Assembly: GCF_947496515.1 (NCBI RefSeq)
Contig: NZ_CANMDB010000001.1
Coordinates: forward strand, 186,001 to 250,000
DNA from: an uncultured Roseobacter sp.
GTDB lineage: Bacteria > Pseudomonadota > Alphaproteobacteria > Rhodobacterales > Rhodobacteraceae
Direction of reading: 5' to 3'
DNA length: 64,000 nucleotides
Shown: positions 9,084 to 17,690 of the stretch, in pieces
Numbering within the stretch: the stretch's first letter is position 1
Layout of the letters: each line of letters begins with the position of its first letter
The notes under the pieces: generated by a model
The model's database searches: none
The model's input: only the letters and a program-made list of their open reading frames with translations
Told to the model about the DNA's origin: nothing
Program-made: the position numbers and the translations under genes

Positions 9084-9968
9084 GGGATGGGTGATCCGGA
9101 TTTTCCGTTGTGAAAGGCGAGTGTTGCGCGGCGGGTGCCGTGTGTCCTCTGTCGCGCCGGTGGCCAGTTTGCGGCATTCCAGACCGGAGAACAAGGATGT
9201 CCCGGTGGGCTGACCGGGCCGCGCGATGCGGTGATGTGCCCGAGGTCAGGTGGAGACGGTTGGGGGCTGTGATCCCCTGCGGCTGGCGATGACCGGGTTT
9301 TTTGAGGATGGATGTGGCCATGCGGTGTCGGCAAATGGACGGTGTTGCACGGTGCGAAGCGCTGCCGCCTTGACCGACCCTTGCACGGGCGTCAGATGAC
9401 GGCGCGTTACGTCGGCGACAGGGCGGGTGTTTTGTGCAGGGCGCAAATTCCTTGGAAGGAATTTGGCAAAATTCTTGCAAGAATTTTGGGCGCGCCGATC
9501 CCCGGTGCCGCAAGATCGTCGGTTCTTCGTTGTGCCATGTCGGGCTGGCGACCCGATCAAAATCGGTCTGCATGGTGCCGAGGGCGCACCCAGCCAGAGC
9601 GTCGGCGCGCGGTCTTGACGTGTAGCGGCTTGGCTCAGCCTGTCGAGAGACCGGGTTGGAGGTGAGCGACCGTGATGCGCATCCTCGCAGCCGCAATATG
9701 GTCGGTACGATTGCGGCAGGTCAGGGGCGGAGGTCTCAGCGCGGTTTGTACCTGTGCCATGCGCAGTGTCAGCGTTGGGTTGGGTCCCATGATCGATGGT
9801 GTCGGCACTGATGTAGGTCGCCACGCATGGGTGGTCGGGTGATGTGCTGACGGTCTGGGTGGCGAAGCCCGTCGTCGATCAGCCTTTCCATACGATGAGG
9901 TATGTTTTTGTGGTCGGACTTGTTGGTGAGATCTGTCGTGCAGTGGAGGCGGGGGCATCGCCGGGTGC
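9084..9968. other. 885-bp gene-poor region with twin palindromes
   Basis: Between the PhnM-like gene and the sulfotransferase gene, both on the minus strand, no frame combines a ribosome site with plausible protein composition. Frames in all directions translate to Arg/Pro/Thr-rich sequence typical of non-coding GC-rich DNA. The notable content is a pair of adjacent A+T-rich palindromes at 9444-9488. It could be an eroded gene or the site of an unannotated RNA. Confidence 0.55.
9444..9488. repeat. Two adjacent 22-bp palindromes
   Basis: The first is an inverted repeat with arms AAATTCCTT / AAGGAATTT around a GG centre, plus one flanking C/G pair. The second is a perfect palindrome centred on TTCTTGCAAGAA with AAAA/TTTT arms and flanking C/G. 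The two are separated by one or two bases. They are unusually A+T-rich for the surroundings and share the core pattern TTC-TTxxAA-GAA. Tandem related palindromes suggest cooperative binding of a dimeric regulator. They are not near an obvious promoter. Confidence 0.7.
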
Positions 9969-11531
9969 TCAGGCGGTCCAGGGGTCGAAAAAGGCCCAGA
10001 CATCCTCGAACCCGGCCACGCTCACCTGTTGCACCCAGCGGGTACGGTCGTGGCGCGAAAAAACGGTTTCAGCCGTTTTGACCCTGAGCAGGAACTCCTG
10101 CAGCACCAGGCCCGCTGTGTCGTCGCGCTGTGCAAGCTCCAGCGCCAGGGCGTTCATGTTGAGCATCAGATCCGAGCCGCCGACGGGGTATCTGTCCAGC
10201 CCGCGAAAGCGGTTGTCGGTCTGCGGTGTCAGCGCCTCGTAGGGAGCATCGGCGGGGCGGCCCTCAATCGCGCGTTCGGCCTCGTAGGTCTTGAGCATGT
10301 TGCCGTAGAAATACCCCGCCGTGCCGATGGCGCGCTGCGCTTCGGTCTGACCGTGGTCGAGGAAGGTCTGCAGCGTGGAGAGCAGCCAGCGCGTCGACAG
10401 CTCATTGATCAGCCTGTGGCCCTGCTCGTGCCAGATGCGGTGAAACAGGGCACGCGCCTTGTCGGTATGCGGTGTGGCGCGGCGCAGATAGCTGATGGTG
10501 AGCGCTGTCAGATGCGCAAGCTCTGACTTGCGGCGCAGATGATAGCGCAGGATCTCTGCCTGATCGCGGATGTCGCGGCGGCTGATCTCGGGCGCCTGGG
10601 ACATGTCGGGCAGGCGCCGGTCGGCCAGCGTGGCCAGATCCACATTGGGCGCGGGCAGGATGTCGGGGCAGTCCTGGAACCGGACGCGGACGCCCACGCG
10701 CCCTGCCAGCGCAGGCAGGGCGGTTGCGGGCGCGGCGGGTGGATCAGGCGGCCAGGGCGGATAGCGAGGCGCAGCGGCGGCGGGAGGGTGCCGCCCGATC
10801 AATGTCTTGGCAAACCAGGCCGTGGCAGGAAAGCTCGACAGCGCGTTGATACGCTCCAGCGCGCGGATTTCCTCGGGCGCGGGGGCTGCGTTGCGCCGCG
10901 CGGTCGCGGGCCCGCCGGGCGGCGGCTCGACCTTCATCAGCTGCAGGAGTGCTCGCGTGCCCGCATCAGATGTTGTGCCATAGGGCAGAATGTGGAGCCG
11001 TTTGCCCAGCAACTCCCGGGGCTTTGCGAGGGCTCGTTCCCATTGGAAATTGTCGTCGTAGCGGGCCTTGAACGCGGCGAAATCGGCAAAGCGGGTGCGG
11101 AAGCGCAGATGCTGATGGTAGCAGCTGCGCAGCCAGTCGGTTTCGGTCCGGGTGAAAAACACGACCTCTACCCGGTGGGGGCGCAGGGCACGCCGCAGGA
11201 TGCGCAGGTTCTTGGTCAGCCGCGGGTAGATGCGACGCCCGCCGTCGCGCCCGGGCAGGTTGCCTGCCAGATCCTCGTGGCTGAGCAGCACCTGCGGCAC
11301 GGGAATATCGGTGAGGCGGGCGGCGATCCCAGCCAGCCTGCGTTCAGCGTCCGCAAAGTGGCCATGGGCCAGATCGCGGGCCGCGGCAAGCGTCTCATCC
11401 GTGCTGACATAGGCTACGCCCGATTTTGCCAGATGTGCCTCCTGCGTGCGCAGATAGGACTGGAGCGCGGTCGTGCCGGTTTTATGCGGACCGATATGCA
11501 CCCAGACGGTCTTGCGCGCGGGATCAGCCAT
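9969..11531 (-). CDS. Sulfotransferase-domain protein
   Basis: A 520-residue cytoplasmic protein. The N-terminal 200 residues form a sulfotransferase/P-loop domain: VWVHIGPHKTGTTALQSYL is the 5'-phosphosulfate-binding loop, and VEVVFFTRTETDWLRSCYHQH resembles the 3'-phosphate-binding strand and helix. A Pro/Ala-rich linker and a helical C-terminal region of about 250 residues follow, which I do not recognise. The ATG at 11531 overlaps the stop of the upstream polysaccharide pyruvyl transferase-like gene by 8 bases, so the two are translationally coupled. The pair probably decorates a surface glycan with sulfate and pyruvyl groups. That role is inferred from context. Confidence 0.8.
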   Translation of the reverse strand: MADPARKTVWVHIGPHKTGTTALQSYLRTQEAHLAKSGVAYVSTDETLAAARDLAHGHFADAERRLAGIAARLTDIPVPQVLLSHEDLAGNLPGRDGGRRIYPRLTKNLRILRRALRPHRVEVVFFTRTETDWLRSCYHQHLRFRTRFADFAAFKARYDDNFQWERALAKPRELLGKRLHILPYGTTSDAGTRALLQLMKVEPPPGGPATARRNAAPAPEEIRALERINALSSFPATAWFAKTLIGRHPPAAAAPRYPPWPPDPPAAPATALPALAGRVGVRVRFQDCPDILPAPNVDLATLADRRLPDMSQAPEISRRDIRDQAEILRYHLRRKSELAHLTALTISYLRRATPHTDKARALFHRIWHEQGHRLINELSTRWLLSTLQTFLDHGQTEAQRAIGTAGYFYGNMLKTYEAERAIEGRPADAPYEALTPQTDNRFRGLDRYPVGGSDLMLNMNALALELAQRDDTAGLVLQEFLLRVKTAETVFSRHDRTRWVQQVSVAGFEDVWAFFDPWTA

Positions 11532-12270
11532 GGCGCGACAGAACCTCCGCCACATCCCGGGCAAAGGCGCGGTTGATCTCCCTGTAGCGCGTCAGCAGCG
11601 GCGGCGTGGCGGTTGCGTCCTTGAGAGCATCGCGCCACGTCCGAGCGCAGGCCATGGTGGGAGGATGCTCGAAGGTGTCGAACTTGCGACTGTAGGGCAG
11701 GCAGACAACGCGTCGGCCCAGAAGCTGCGCCCAGTAGACCCCGTGATAGGAGCTTGTCACGACCGTGTCGCCCGAGGCGAGGAAGCGGGCGACGCGGGCG
11801 GCATCCAGCGTGTCGTTGGTCAGGGTCGGGGCGTCCGTCTCCGTGGGGGCGAGCGGGGATTTCCGCGCGTGCAGGTAGCAGACCACGTCATGCTGCGGTG
11901 CGGGCAGGTCGTCGAACACCGGTGACAGACAGCTGGCGCAGGGCACAAAGCGCACCGTCCGGTGCCATTGATGATTGCGGGTGCCCAGCAGGGCGAGACC
12001 CGCGCGCGCATCCGCCACCTCTGTGTCCCGATTGCCGGGCGGTGGCAGGGCGATCCCCCAGGCGACCAGCGTGGTGCCGGGCGTGCGGTGATGCTTCTCC
12101 ACGATCTCGCGGGTCTGGGCCCAGACCTGACCGCCGCCGATGATGGCGGGCTGCCCCGCCGACAGGCGATGACGGAAGGTGACATTGGCCACACGGTCCG
12201 GCCAGAGATACTGTGCCGGGCCGCACATCCGGTCCCCGATATTACGCGCGCCGCTGTGGTAGATGTTCAC
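11524..12270 (-). CDS. Polysaccharide pyruvyl transferase family protein
   Basis: A roughly 248-residue protein of the PS_pyruv_trans family, which adds ketal-linked pyruvate to glycans or is otherwise involved in surface polysaccharide assembly. Recognisable parts are the N-terminal NIYHSGARNIGDRMCGP, the glycine motif AIIGGGQVW, the central VAWGIALPPPG, and the C-terminal TSSYHGVYWAQLLGRRVVCLPY, where SxxYHG marks the family. Two GTG starts are possible. I prefer 12270, which has GAGG about nine bases upstream and begins directly at the conserved first strand. The alternative at 12336 adds 22 residues. The 3' end overlaps the sulfotransferase gene. Confidence 0.82.
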   Translation of the reverse strand: MNIYHSGARNIGDRMCGPAQYLWPDRVANVTFRHRLSAGQPAIIGGGQVWAQTREIVEKHHRTPGTTLVAWGIALPPPGNRDTEVADARAGLALLGTRNHQWHRTVRFVPCASCLSPVFDDLPAPQHDVVCYLHARKSPLAPTETDAPTLTNDTLDAARVARFLASGDTVVTSSYHGVYWAQLLGRRVVCLPYSRKFDTFEHPPTMACARTWRDALKDATATPPLLTRYREINRAFARDVAEVLSRHG

Positions 12271-12479
12271 CGTATCAGGCCTCGGCAGCCTGATTTGCAG
12301 GCCCTCTTGCACGGTCTTTTGCGCGGTTCTGTGCACGGGCGGGCGGGTCCTTTGGTGGCGCGTGGCTGCGGGGTGGGCAAGTGCCGGTTCATGTCTATGC
12401 GGCGGAAGGCGTTGTTCGCAAGCACGCGCCCTTGCGTTCCCCGGTCGCGATGCCCATCCTACGGTGTGGAGGGTTTTGA

Positions 12480-13775
12480 ATGGGTAAAGATACCAAGGGC
12501 CTGCGTCACGCGCGGGAGGTCGAGGAACATCTCGGCTGGCTGGACGGGTTCACCTCTGCGGCGCTTGGCGTGCTGGCGGTGGCCTCGGGCATCTACACCT
12601 ATCTGGGCGTGCGGGGGCTGCTGGATGACGGCGGGGCTTTGTCGCTCTTTGCGGCGGTGGCCTATAGTGCGGCGGTTTCCACAGGTATTTTCGTTTTCTG
12701 GTCGTATCTGATGCGGTTGGTGCCTGCGATGCGCACGGCGGCCACGCGGTTGTGGCTTGTGCTGGCCATGGCGCTTGGCTCCGGTGCGATCATCGCCATG
12801 TCGTCCTGGCTGAATGCCGCCGCCCTCGCGGGGTCTGCGGCGGTTGAGCAGCATCTGGCGCGCACGGTGCAGGACTATCAGGCGTCGCTGGAACGGACCC
12901 ATGAGATCACGTTGCAGGCTCAGGCCTTGCGGCTCGATGTGGGCCGCACGCGACAGGGGTTCGAGGATCTGTCCCAACAGGAGGCGGTGGGCGGTCTGTC
13001 CGGGCTTGCCGGGCGGGGCGCGGTCTTTCGGGTGCTGACGCAGAAATCCGACGAGTTGGCAGCGCTCGAAGAGCTGATCGGTCAGCAGGAACCTCTGGTG
13101 ACGGCGGCCTTTGGCGAGGGCAATGCGATCCTCAGCCGGATGCGCGCTCTGACCGTGGCCTCCGGCCCGGTGGACGAGCGCGCGGTGGAGTTTTCCGAAG
13201 AATCAGTGCGCTTGGCGGGGGTGATCACCGAGCTGCGGCAACTCTCCGTGGCACCGCTGGTGGACCGCGCGGCGCGGGATCTGGCGCAATCGGTGGTGCT
13301 GCCCCGGTTGGATGCGGGCAATGCGGGCGGGCAGGCGGCACAGCAGGCGACGATCACCTCGCTGCTCGAAGTGCTGGCGCAGCGGGCCGAGACCTTGCGG
13401 GCTGCTGCCGCCGAGGTGCGCGCGCTGGAGCCCGCGGCGGAGGTCGTCTACACGCCGATTTCCACAGCGGATGCGGTGATACGGTATGCGGGCAACTTTG
13501 TGCCCTCCTGGGCGGGCGCGATTGCGATTGATTTGCTGCCCGCGGTGCTGGTGCTGATCGTCGCGGTTGCACAGGCGGCGGTGCGCGCAGGGCGGGAACC
13601 CGCCAGCCCCGCGGATGCCATGACCGTGGCGGAGTTGCGCGCGGCGGTGGTGGCGCTGCGCGAGGTGGAGGCCGCGGAACTGGGCGAAGCCGTGCGCCTG
13701 GCGGGCGGCGATCTGCAGGACGGGCCGGAGGACCAGCGGGAGCCGCCCGCTCCGCCCCGGGCCGCGGCGGAATGA
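12480..13775 (+). CDS. Membrane protein with long helical (coiled-coil) domain
   Basis: A 431-residue protein that I do not recognise by family. Visible are about three N-terminal membrane helices (near residues 25-45, 57-80 and 92-120), then about 250 residues of Ala/Glu/Gln/Leu-rich helical sequence with coiled-coil character (QDYQASLERTHEITLQAQ and onward). A C-terminal membrane helix (WAGAIAIDLLPAVLVLIVAVAQAAV) and a Pro-rich acidic tail end the protein. The helical part is probably periplasmic. The stop overlaps the start of a ClpP-like membrane protein by four bases (ATGA), so the two are likely partners. A role in membrane organisation or proteolysis is speculation. Confidence 0.75.
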   Translation: MGKDTKGLRHAREVEEHLGWLDGFTSAALGVLAVASGIYTYLGVRGLLDDGGALSLFAAVAYSAAVSTGIFVFWSYLMRLVPAMRTAATRLWLVLAMALGSGAIIAMSSWLNAAALAGSAAVEQHLARTVQDYQASLERTHEITLQAQALRLDVGRTRQGFEDLSQQEAVGGLSGLAGRGAVFRVLTQKSDELAALEELIGQQEPLVTAAFGEGNAILSRMRALTVASGPVDERAVEFSEESVRLAGVITELRQLSVAPLVDRAARDLAQSVVLPRLDAGNAGGQAAQQATITSLLEVLAQRAETLRAAAAEVRALEPAAEVVYTPISTADAVIRYAGNFVPSWAGAIAIDLLPAVLVLIVAVAQAAVRAGREPASPADAMTVAELRAAVVALREVEAAELGEAVRLAGGDLQDGPEDQREPPAPPRAAAE

Positions 13776-14527
13776 GCGAGACGGCCACGCCGGAAAAGAA
13801 CGGCACCAGCACGGGGCGGGTGCTGCGCTGGCTGCTGGGCGCTCAGATCGTGCTGGCGCTCGGCCTGATCATCATCGACATCGGGCCCAGCATTCCGCGC
13901 CTGCTGAACCCCTCCAGCCAGCCGGAACTGGACCAGCCCACGCGCCCCGGGGACCAGACGCGCCGCTATCGCCCGCGCGATCCGGCGAACCCGGGACCGG
14001 GCGTGTCGCCGGATATGCCGCGCCGTCTGGTGGCGGAACGGGCCGAGATCGACGGGGCGCCAGGCCTGCGCCTGCGCGGGGCGATCACGCCGGGTGACGG
14101 TGCGCGCATTGTCGAGGAACTGCGGGCCGCCAGCGCTCAGATCGTGACACTCGACAGCCCCGGCGGTTCAGTGTCCGACGCGCTGGAGATCGGCAGGGTG
14201 CTGCGCGAGATGGAGGTGCAGACGCGGCTGGAGGCAGCGGCGGTGTGCCTGTCCGCCTGTCCTTATGTCTTCGTGGGAGGCTCCGCGCGAGCGGTGGCGG
14301 GGGATGCGCGGCTGGGGGTGCATCAGCACAGCTTTGGTACCTCGACGGTGTTGCCCGCCTTTCTCGCCGTGGAGGACATTCAGCGCGGTCAGGCGGAGGT
14401 GCTGGCGCATTTCGATGCGATGGGGGTGGATCTGCGGATCATGGGGCCCGCGCTCGGCACCCCCGCAGATGAGATCTACATTCTGACGGCGGAGGAGTTG
14501 ACGGAGTGGAACGTGGTGACGGAGTAG
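13772..14527 (+). CDS. Membrane-anchored ClpP/crotonase-fold protease-like protein (COG3904-like)
   Basis: A 251-residue protein with one N-terminal membrane helix (LRWLLGAQIVLALGLIIIDIG), a Pro/Arg-rich linker and a periplasmic domain of the ClpP/SppA fold. Supporting motifs are IVTLDSPGGSVSDALEIGR (oxyanion-hole loop), AAAVCLSACPYVFVGG (the Ser of SAC is the candidate nucleophile) and ARLGVHQHSFG (candidate His). These match a group of secreted ClpP-like proteins whose substrates are unknown. The start codon overlaps the stop of the preceding coiled-coil membrane protein. Proteolytic activity is not proven by sequence. Confidence 0.78.
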   Translation: MSETATPEKNGTSTGRVLRWLLGAQIVLALGLIIIDIGPSIPRLLNPSSQPELDQPTRPGDQTRRYRPRDPANPGPGVSPDMPRRLVAERAEIDGAPGLRLRGAITPGDGARIVEELRAASAQIVTLDSPGGSVSDALEIGRVLREMEVQTRLEAAAVCLSACPYVFVGGSARAVAGDARLGVHQHSFGTSTVLPAFLAVEDIQRGQAEVLAHFDAMGVDLRIMGPALGTPADEIYILTAEELTEWNVVTE

Positions 14528-14535
14528 CCGGGCCC

Positions 14536-14607
14536 GTGGCGCCTGCGGTGTCTCTGTGCCCGGTCCGGATCTGGCGTTTGCGGCCCTGAGACGGGGACAG
14601 GCGCCAC
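14536..14607. repeat. Inverted repeat between convergent genes
   Basis: Perfect 10-base arms, GTGGCGCCTG at 14536-14545 and CAGGCGCCAC at 14598-14607, enclose 52 bases between two convergent genes. No T-tract follows on either strand, so this is not a canonical terminator. It could still fold in transcripts reading from either side. Confidence 0.4.
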
Positions 14608-14640
14608 CGGCGGGGCCATTCGTGCCGTCATGAGTGCCGT

Positions 14641-15207
14641 CTATCCACGATTGAAGATCTCGGCGGCCTCGCCGTGGGTCATGGTCAACCCATCGGTGCT
14701 GGTCACGATCCTGTAGGCGCCGGGAGAGCTGAGGTGCGCGTAGAGCGCGTCTTTCAGGTCGTCGATCGCCATCTTGTCCCAGTTGTCGGGCAGGATGCCG
14801 CTGAGCGCATCGCGCGACGCGAAGCCGCCCGATTTGAACGCGACCATGCTGTCGCCCTTGTAGACGGCAAGCTCCACCGGACGGGCATTCTGCTCGGCCA
14901 GTTGCGCCGCCCGCCAGGCCACCCCGTCGGGCGATGCCTCCCACTCCAATCGCAGATGTGTCTCGTTCATTCTGGCGATCATGTCACTGAGGCCAGGGAC
15001 GTCCTCCGCCGATACCTCGTGGGCGATCAGCACGTTGTACCATGGGTCGGACTCGTCGATCCGGACGACTCTCCCATCTTCGACGACGTGATCCATGACG
15101 AAGCGAAACTCTCTTTTTCCGACCTGAGACGGATCCTGTTGCTGGGCAGCTGGTGATTGGGGCGCGTTCACCGGCGCCGCGGGCGCGACATTGACAGGGG
15201 TGAGCAT
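14641..15207 (-). CDS. Hypothetical protein
   Basis: A 188-residue soluble protein that I do not recognise. The N-terminus is Ala/Pro/Gln-rich and probably disordered (NVAPAAPVNAPQSPAAQQQD). A compact acidic domain follows, with a final segment TSTDGLTMTHGEAAEIFNRG. There is no signal peptide or membrane helix. Codon use is like the neighbours. Similar disordered-N-terminus proteins in roseobacters sometimes resemble flagellar or secretion-associated proteins, but nothing here proves that. It is a single gene, convergent with the ClpP-like gene. Confidence 0.65.
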   Translation of the reverse strand: MLTPVNVAPAAPVNAPQSPAAQQQDPSQVGKREFRFVMDHVVEDGRVVRIDESDPWYNVLIAHEVSAEDVPGLSDMIARMNETHLRLEWEASPDGVAWRAAQLAEQNARPVELAVYKGDSMVAFKSGGFASRDALSGILPDNWDKMAIDDLKDALYAHLSSPGAYRIVTSTDGLTMTHGEAAEIFNRG

Positions 15208-15429
15208 GGCAGGGTCGTCGGATTGACAGGGCCGATCCTAGTCGAGGGTCGTTAAACCGTGTTTAAAGGGCTGCGGTGCTGATCGTGAAAGGATCCGTGA
15301 CCCCGGCACGAAACGGCCACGGGCATGTGGTTCAGGACCTGCGTTGGCGTGCGGGCCTGAGAGGCTGGATGGTGATCCGTTAGACTGGCCGTGCTTCAGG
15401 TTCGAAGGGTCAGTGGCGCCCCGGAGAGA

Positions 15430-16086
15430 TCAAAGCGCCTCGGCCACGGCGATCACGCCGACCAGTACCAGGCTCAGCGCCCAGACAATGTCGAGGTTGA
15501 ACCACGTCTTTGACAGGAACTTCAGCCCCAGCCAGAAATACATGCCCACCGCCAGCGCACCCCCTGCCAGTGTCATGGCGGCCGTATGTGCGAGTGCGAC
15601 CAGCAGTGCCAGCGTGAAGTTCTGCGCCATCAGCGCGCCGGCGGCGGCGTGGCCAGCATCGGTTTCCAGCGTGGCACAGATCCCCAGATAGATCGGCACC
15701 AGCATCAGCCCCGCGCCATGGGCCACGGCGGCCAGAAAGGACCACAGGCCCAGACGGGTCGGTTTGACCCGTGCGAGGAACCGCGGGTGACGGCGGTAGA
15801 TCAGCAGGAAGACGCCCAGAGCAATGACCAGAAGGCCTGCGCCGATGCGGATCTCGATCTCCCACCGCACCAGCGCCACCATCAACGAGAACGGCAGCAG
15901 CATTGCGGCCATGGCCAGCAGATGCCCGCCCGCGAGCGCTGTGAGCGCGCGGGGCATGGCGCGGGCGCTCCGCTCAAACAGCGCCGCCGAGACCGCGAGC
16001 GGCCAGCCCATGCCGGGGTTCAGCCCGTGGTAGAGACCGGAGAGGATGACGGCCCCCCAGAGGGCCGCCAGCGTTGTGGGATCCAT
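15430..16086 (-). CDS. Polytopic membrane protein downstream of methanethiol oxidase
   Basis: A 218-residue integral membrane protein with about six hydrophobic helices. The first helix ends in the motif GLYHGLNPGMGWPLAV, a His/Pro-containing signature resembling in style the HxxxxD motif of NicO/LysE-type metal and amino-acid exporters. The second half repeats a helix pair around AVAHGAGLMLVPIYLG. The ATG at 16086 is four bases from the end of the methanethiol oxidase gene, so they share a transcript. A role in moving a substrate, product or copper/nickel for the oxidase is plausible but inferred. The family is not identified with certainty. Confidence 0.74.
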   Translation of the reverse strand: MDPTTLAALWGAVILSGLYHGLNPGMGWPLAVSAALFERSARAMPRALTALAGGHLLAMAAMLLPFSLMVALVRWEIEIRIGAGLLVIALGVFLLIYRRHPRFLARVKPTRLGLWSFLAAVAHGAGLMLVPIYLGICATLETDAGHAAAGALMAQNFTLALLVALAHTAAMTLAGGALAVGMYFWLGLKFLSKTWFNLDIVWALSLVLVGVIAVAEAL

Positions 16087-16090
16087 CGCG

Positions 16091-17491
16091 TCAGACGTTC
16101 GGGTAGCAGAAGCTGTCAGTGGAGCAATCGCCCCCTTCGAGCCGGATCTGATGCGCGCGCAGGCCCTTTGGGAAGTCGATGTAGAAATCTTCCGCCAGGG
16201 CCAGACCGCCGTTCTCGCCCACATTGGCCATGACCATCTGCCCGCCCTCGTCATCGGGGTAGAACTGATCGTCCCAGGTGGAATAGAGCGAGTTGGTCCA
16301 GTAGACGCGCTTGCCGTCGCGGCTGATCTCCACCATCTGGGGACCGTAGGCAAAGGGCTTGCCGTTGGGATGCTTGGTGCCGCGGGCGATGCCGCCGAGC
16401 TCCACCTTGCCCGCAAGCACGGGGTTCATCGGGTCGGTGACGTCGTATTGGTGCATCTCGCCCAGACCCCAGCAGGCGACATAAAGGTATTTGTCGTCAA
16501 GGCTGAGGTCGATGTCCGTCACCAGGGGCGGCACGGCGCCGAAGCCCTTGAGCAATTCCGGCAGGTTCTCGGCATCCTCGGGGCGCGGGTCGATGGTGAT
16601 AGTCTTTTTCGCCTGCCACGTGCCGTCATCTCCGCGCCACCACGTGAAGATCGAGCCTTGCAGGTTGGTGGTATCCACCACCACGCCGCAGAAGCCGTAG
16701 GATTTCACCGGATCGTGGGCGGGCCGGATTTCCAGCGCCATCTGGTGGTTTTCGCCCAAGTCGATGGTCTGCACGTTCTTGCGCGCGCGCAGATCCCAGA
16801 AGTGGATGGAATGGCCATATTTGTTGGACAGAAGATCCTCAGCGACGATGCCGTTTTCGAACTGCGGCGGCAGACCCCATTCGGAACTGACCATGTAATC
16901 CTGCGGCAGATTCCACCAGAAATCATAGTGTTTGTCCTGCGGGCCGCGGTCCATCTCGTACTGGCCCACGATCTCGAAGGTCTGGCAGTCCATGATGAAG
17001 ATGCCGGGCGGGCCGTCGGTGCCGTCCTCCCCGCCACCGCCCAGGGTGGAGACATAGATGCCTTCGGGCCCGCAGTGGATCGTGTGGGGGCGCGAGTAGC
17101 CGGTTTTGGCAAAGATCTCCTCCGGCTCGATGATCTTGTGGATCTTGGCCTCCAGCGGTTCCTTGACGTCGATGATGTAGATCCGGCTGGAGCGGATGCC
17201 CGGCACGATCAGGTAGCGCCGTTCCAGGAACGCGTGCCCGGTCAACGGGGACAGCGATGAGGAACAGGCGTTCCAGCCGAAATGATGAAATTCGTCGCCC
17301 TGATAGGGGACAATGACCTGATGGACGATCTGGCCATAGGTGTCGGATTTGGGGTTCACATCCACCACGGCGATGCCATCTGACTGGCTGCCGTCGGGGC
17401 TGAGCATGACGGTAAAGGCAAAATTCTCCACCGGGGCCTGCATGGCAAGCTGCGGTGTTGCGTGGAATGTGGGGTCAGGTCTTAGGTTCAC
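16091..17491 (-). CDS. mtoX: Methanethiol oxidase (selenium-binding protein 56 family)
   Basis: This enzyme converts methanethiol to formaldehyde, hydrogen sulfide and hydrogen peroxide, a step in DMSP and dimethylsulfide breakdown. The 466-residue protein follows the SBP56 family along its whole length (start NLRPDPTFHATPQLA, then GDEFHHFGWNACSSSL, GYSRPHTIHCGPEGIYVS, DIDLSLDDKYLYVACWGLGEM, and C-terminal LRAHQIRLEGGDCSTDSFCYP). Several His residues in those motifs are the probable copper ligands of the family. The start is the GTG at 17491, which has a near-perfect GGGAGGAG site. No clear signal peptide follows. A membrane-protein gene follows directly, and a TAXI TRAP transporter is divergent. 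Confidence 0.9.
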   Translation of the reverse strand: MNLRPDPTFHATPQLAMQAPVENFAFTVMLSPDGSQSDGIAVVDVNPKSDTYGQIVHQVIVPYQGDEFHHFGWNACSSSLSPLTGHAFLERRYLIVPGIRSSRIYIIDVKEPLEAKIHKIIEPEEIFAKTGYSRPHTIHCGPEGIYVSTLGGGGEDGTDGPPGIFIMDCQTFEIVGQYEMDRGPQDKHYDFWWNLPQDYMVSSEWGLPPQFENGIVAEDLLSNKYGHSIHFWDLRARKNVQTIDLGENHQMALEIRPAHDPVKSYGFCGVVVDTTNLQGSIFTWWRGDDGTWQAKKTITIDPRPEDAENLPELLKGFGAVPPLVTDIDLSLDDKYLYVACWGLGEMHQYDVTDPMNPVLAGKVELGGIARGTKHPNGKPFAYGPQMVEISRDGKRVYWTNSLYSTWDDQFYPDDEGGQMVMANVGENGGLALAEDFYIDFPKGLRAHQIRLEGGDCSTDSFCYPNV

Positions 17492-17690
17492 GAAATCTCC
17501 TCCCAGTGCTTTCGTTATCCGGTCAATTCGTCGGGTTTTTCCTCGTTCGTGGGCGCGTGCTTTAAATGTAAGACAATTGAAGGACAGCTTTGGCGGCATT
17601 GCAAGTATTTTCTCGGAGGCCGGGGCGTGACCGGCTTGCGTCGGCTGCGGCGACAGGACATGCTCGGCCCCAGAAAAAAGGGGAGGCGTT

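Noticed and set aside
9444-9488. Twin palindromes as an intrinsic terminator
   Set aside because: The arms are A+T-rich, no T-tract follows, and no gene ends just upstream.
15344-15691. 115-codon plus-strand frame near the membrane-protein gene
   Set aside because: It lies antisense to the methanethiol oxidase-linked membrane protein gene, and its Ser/Ala-rich translation lacks support.
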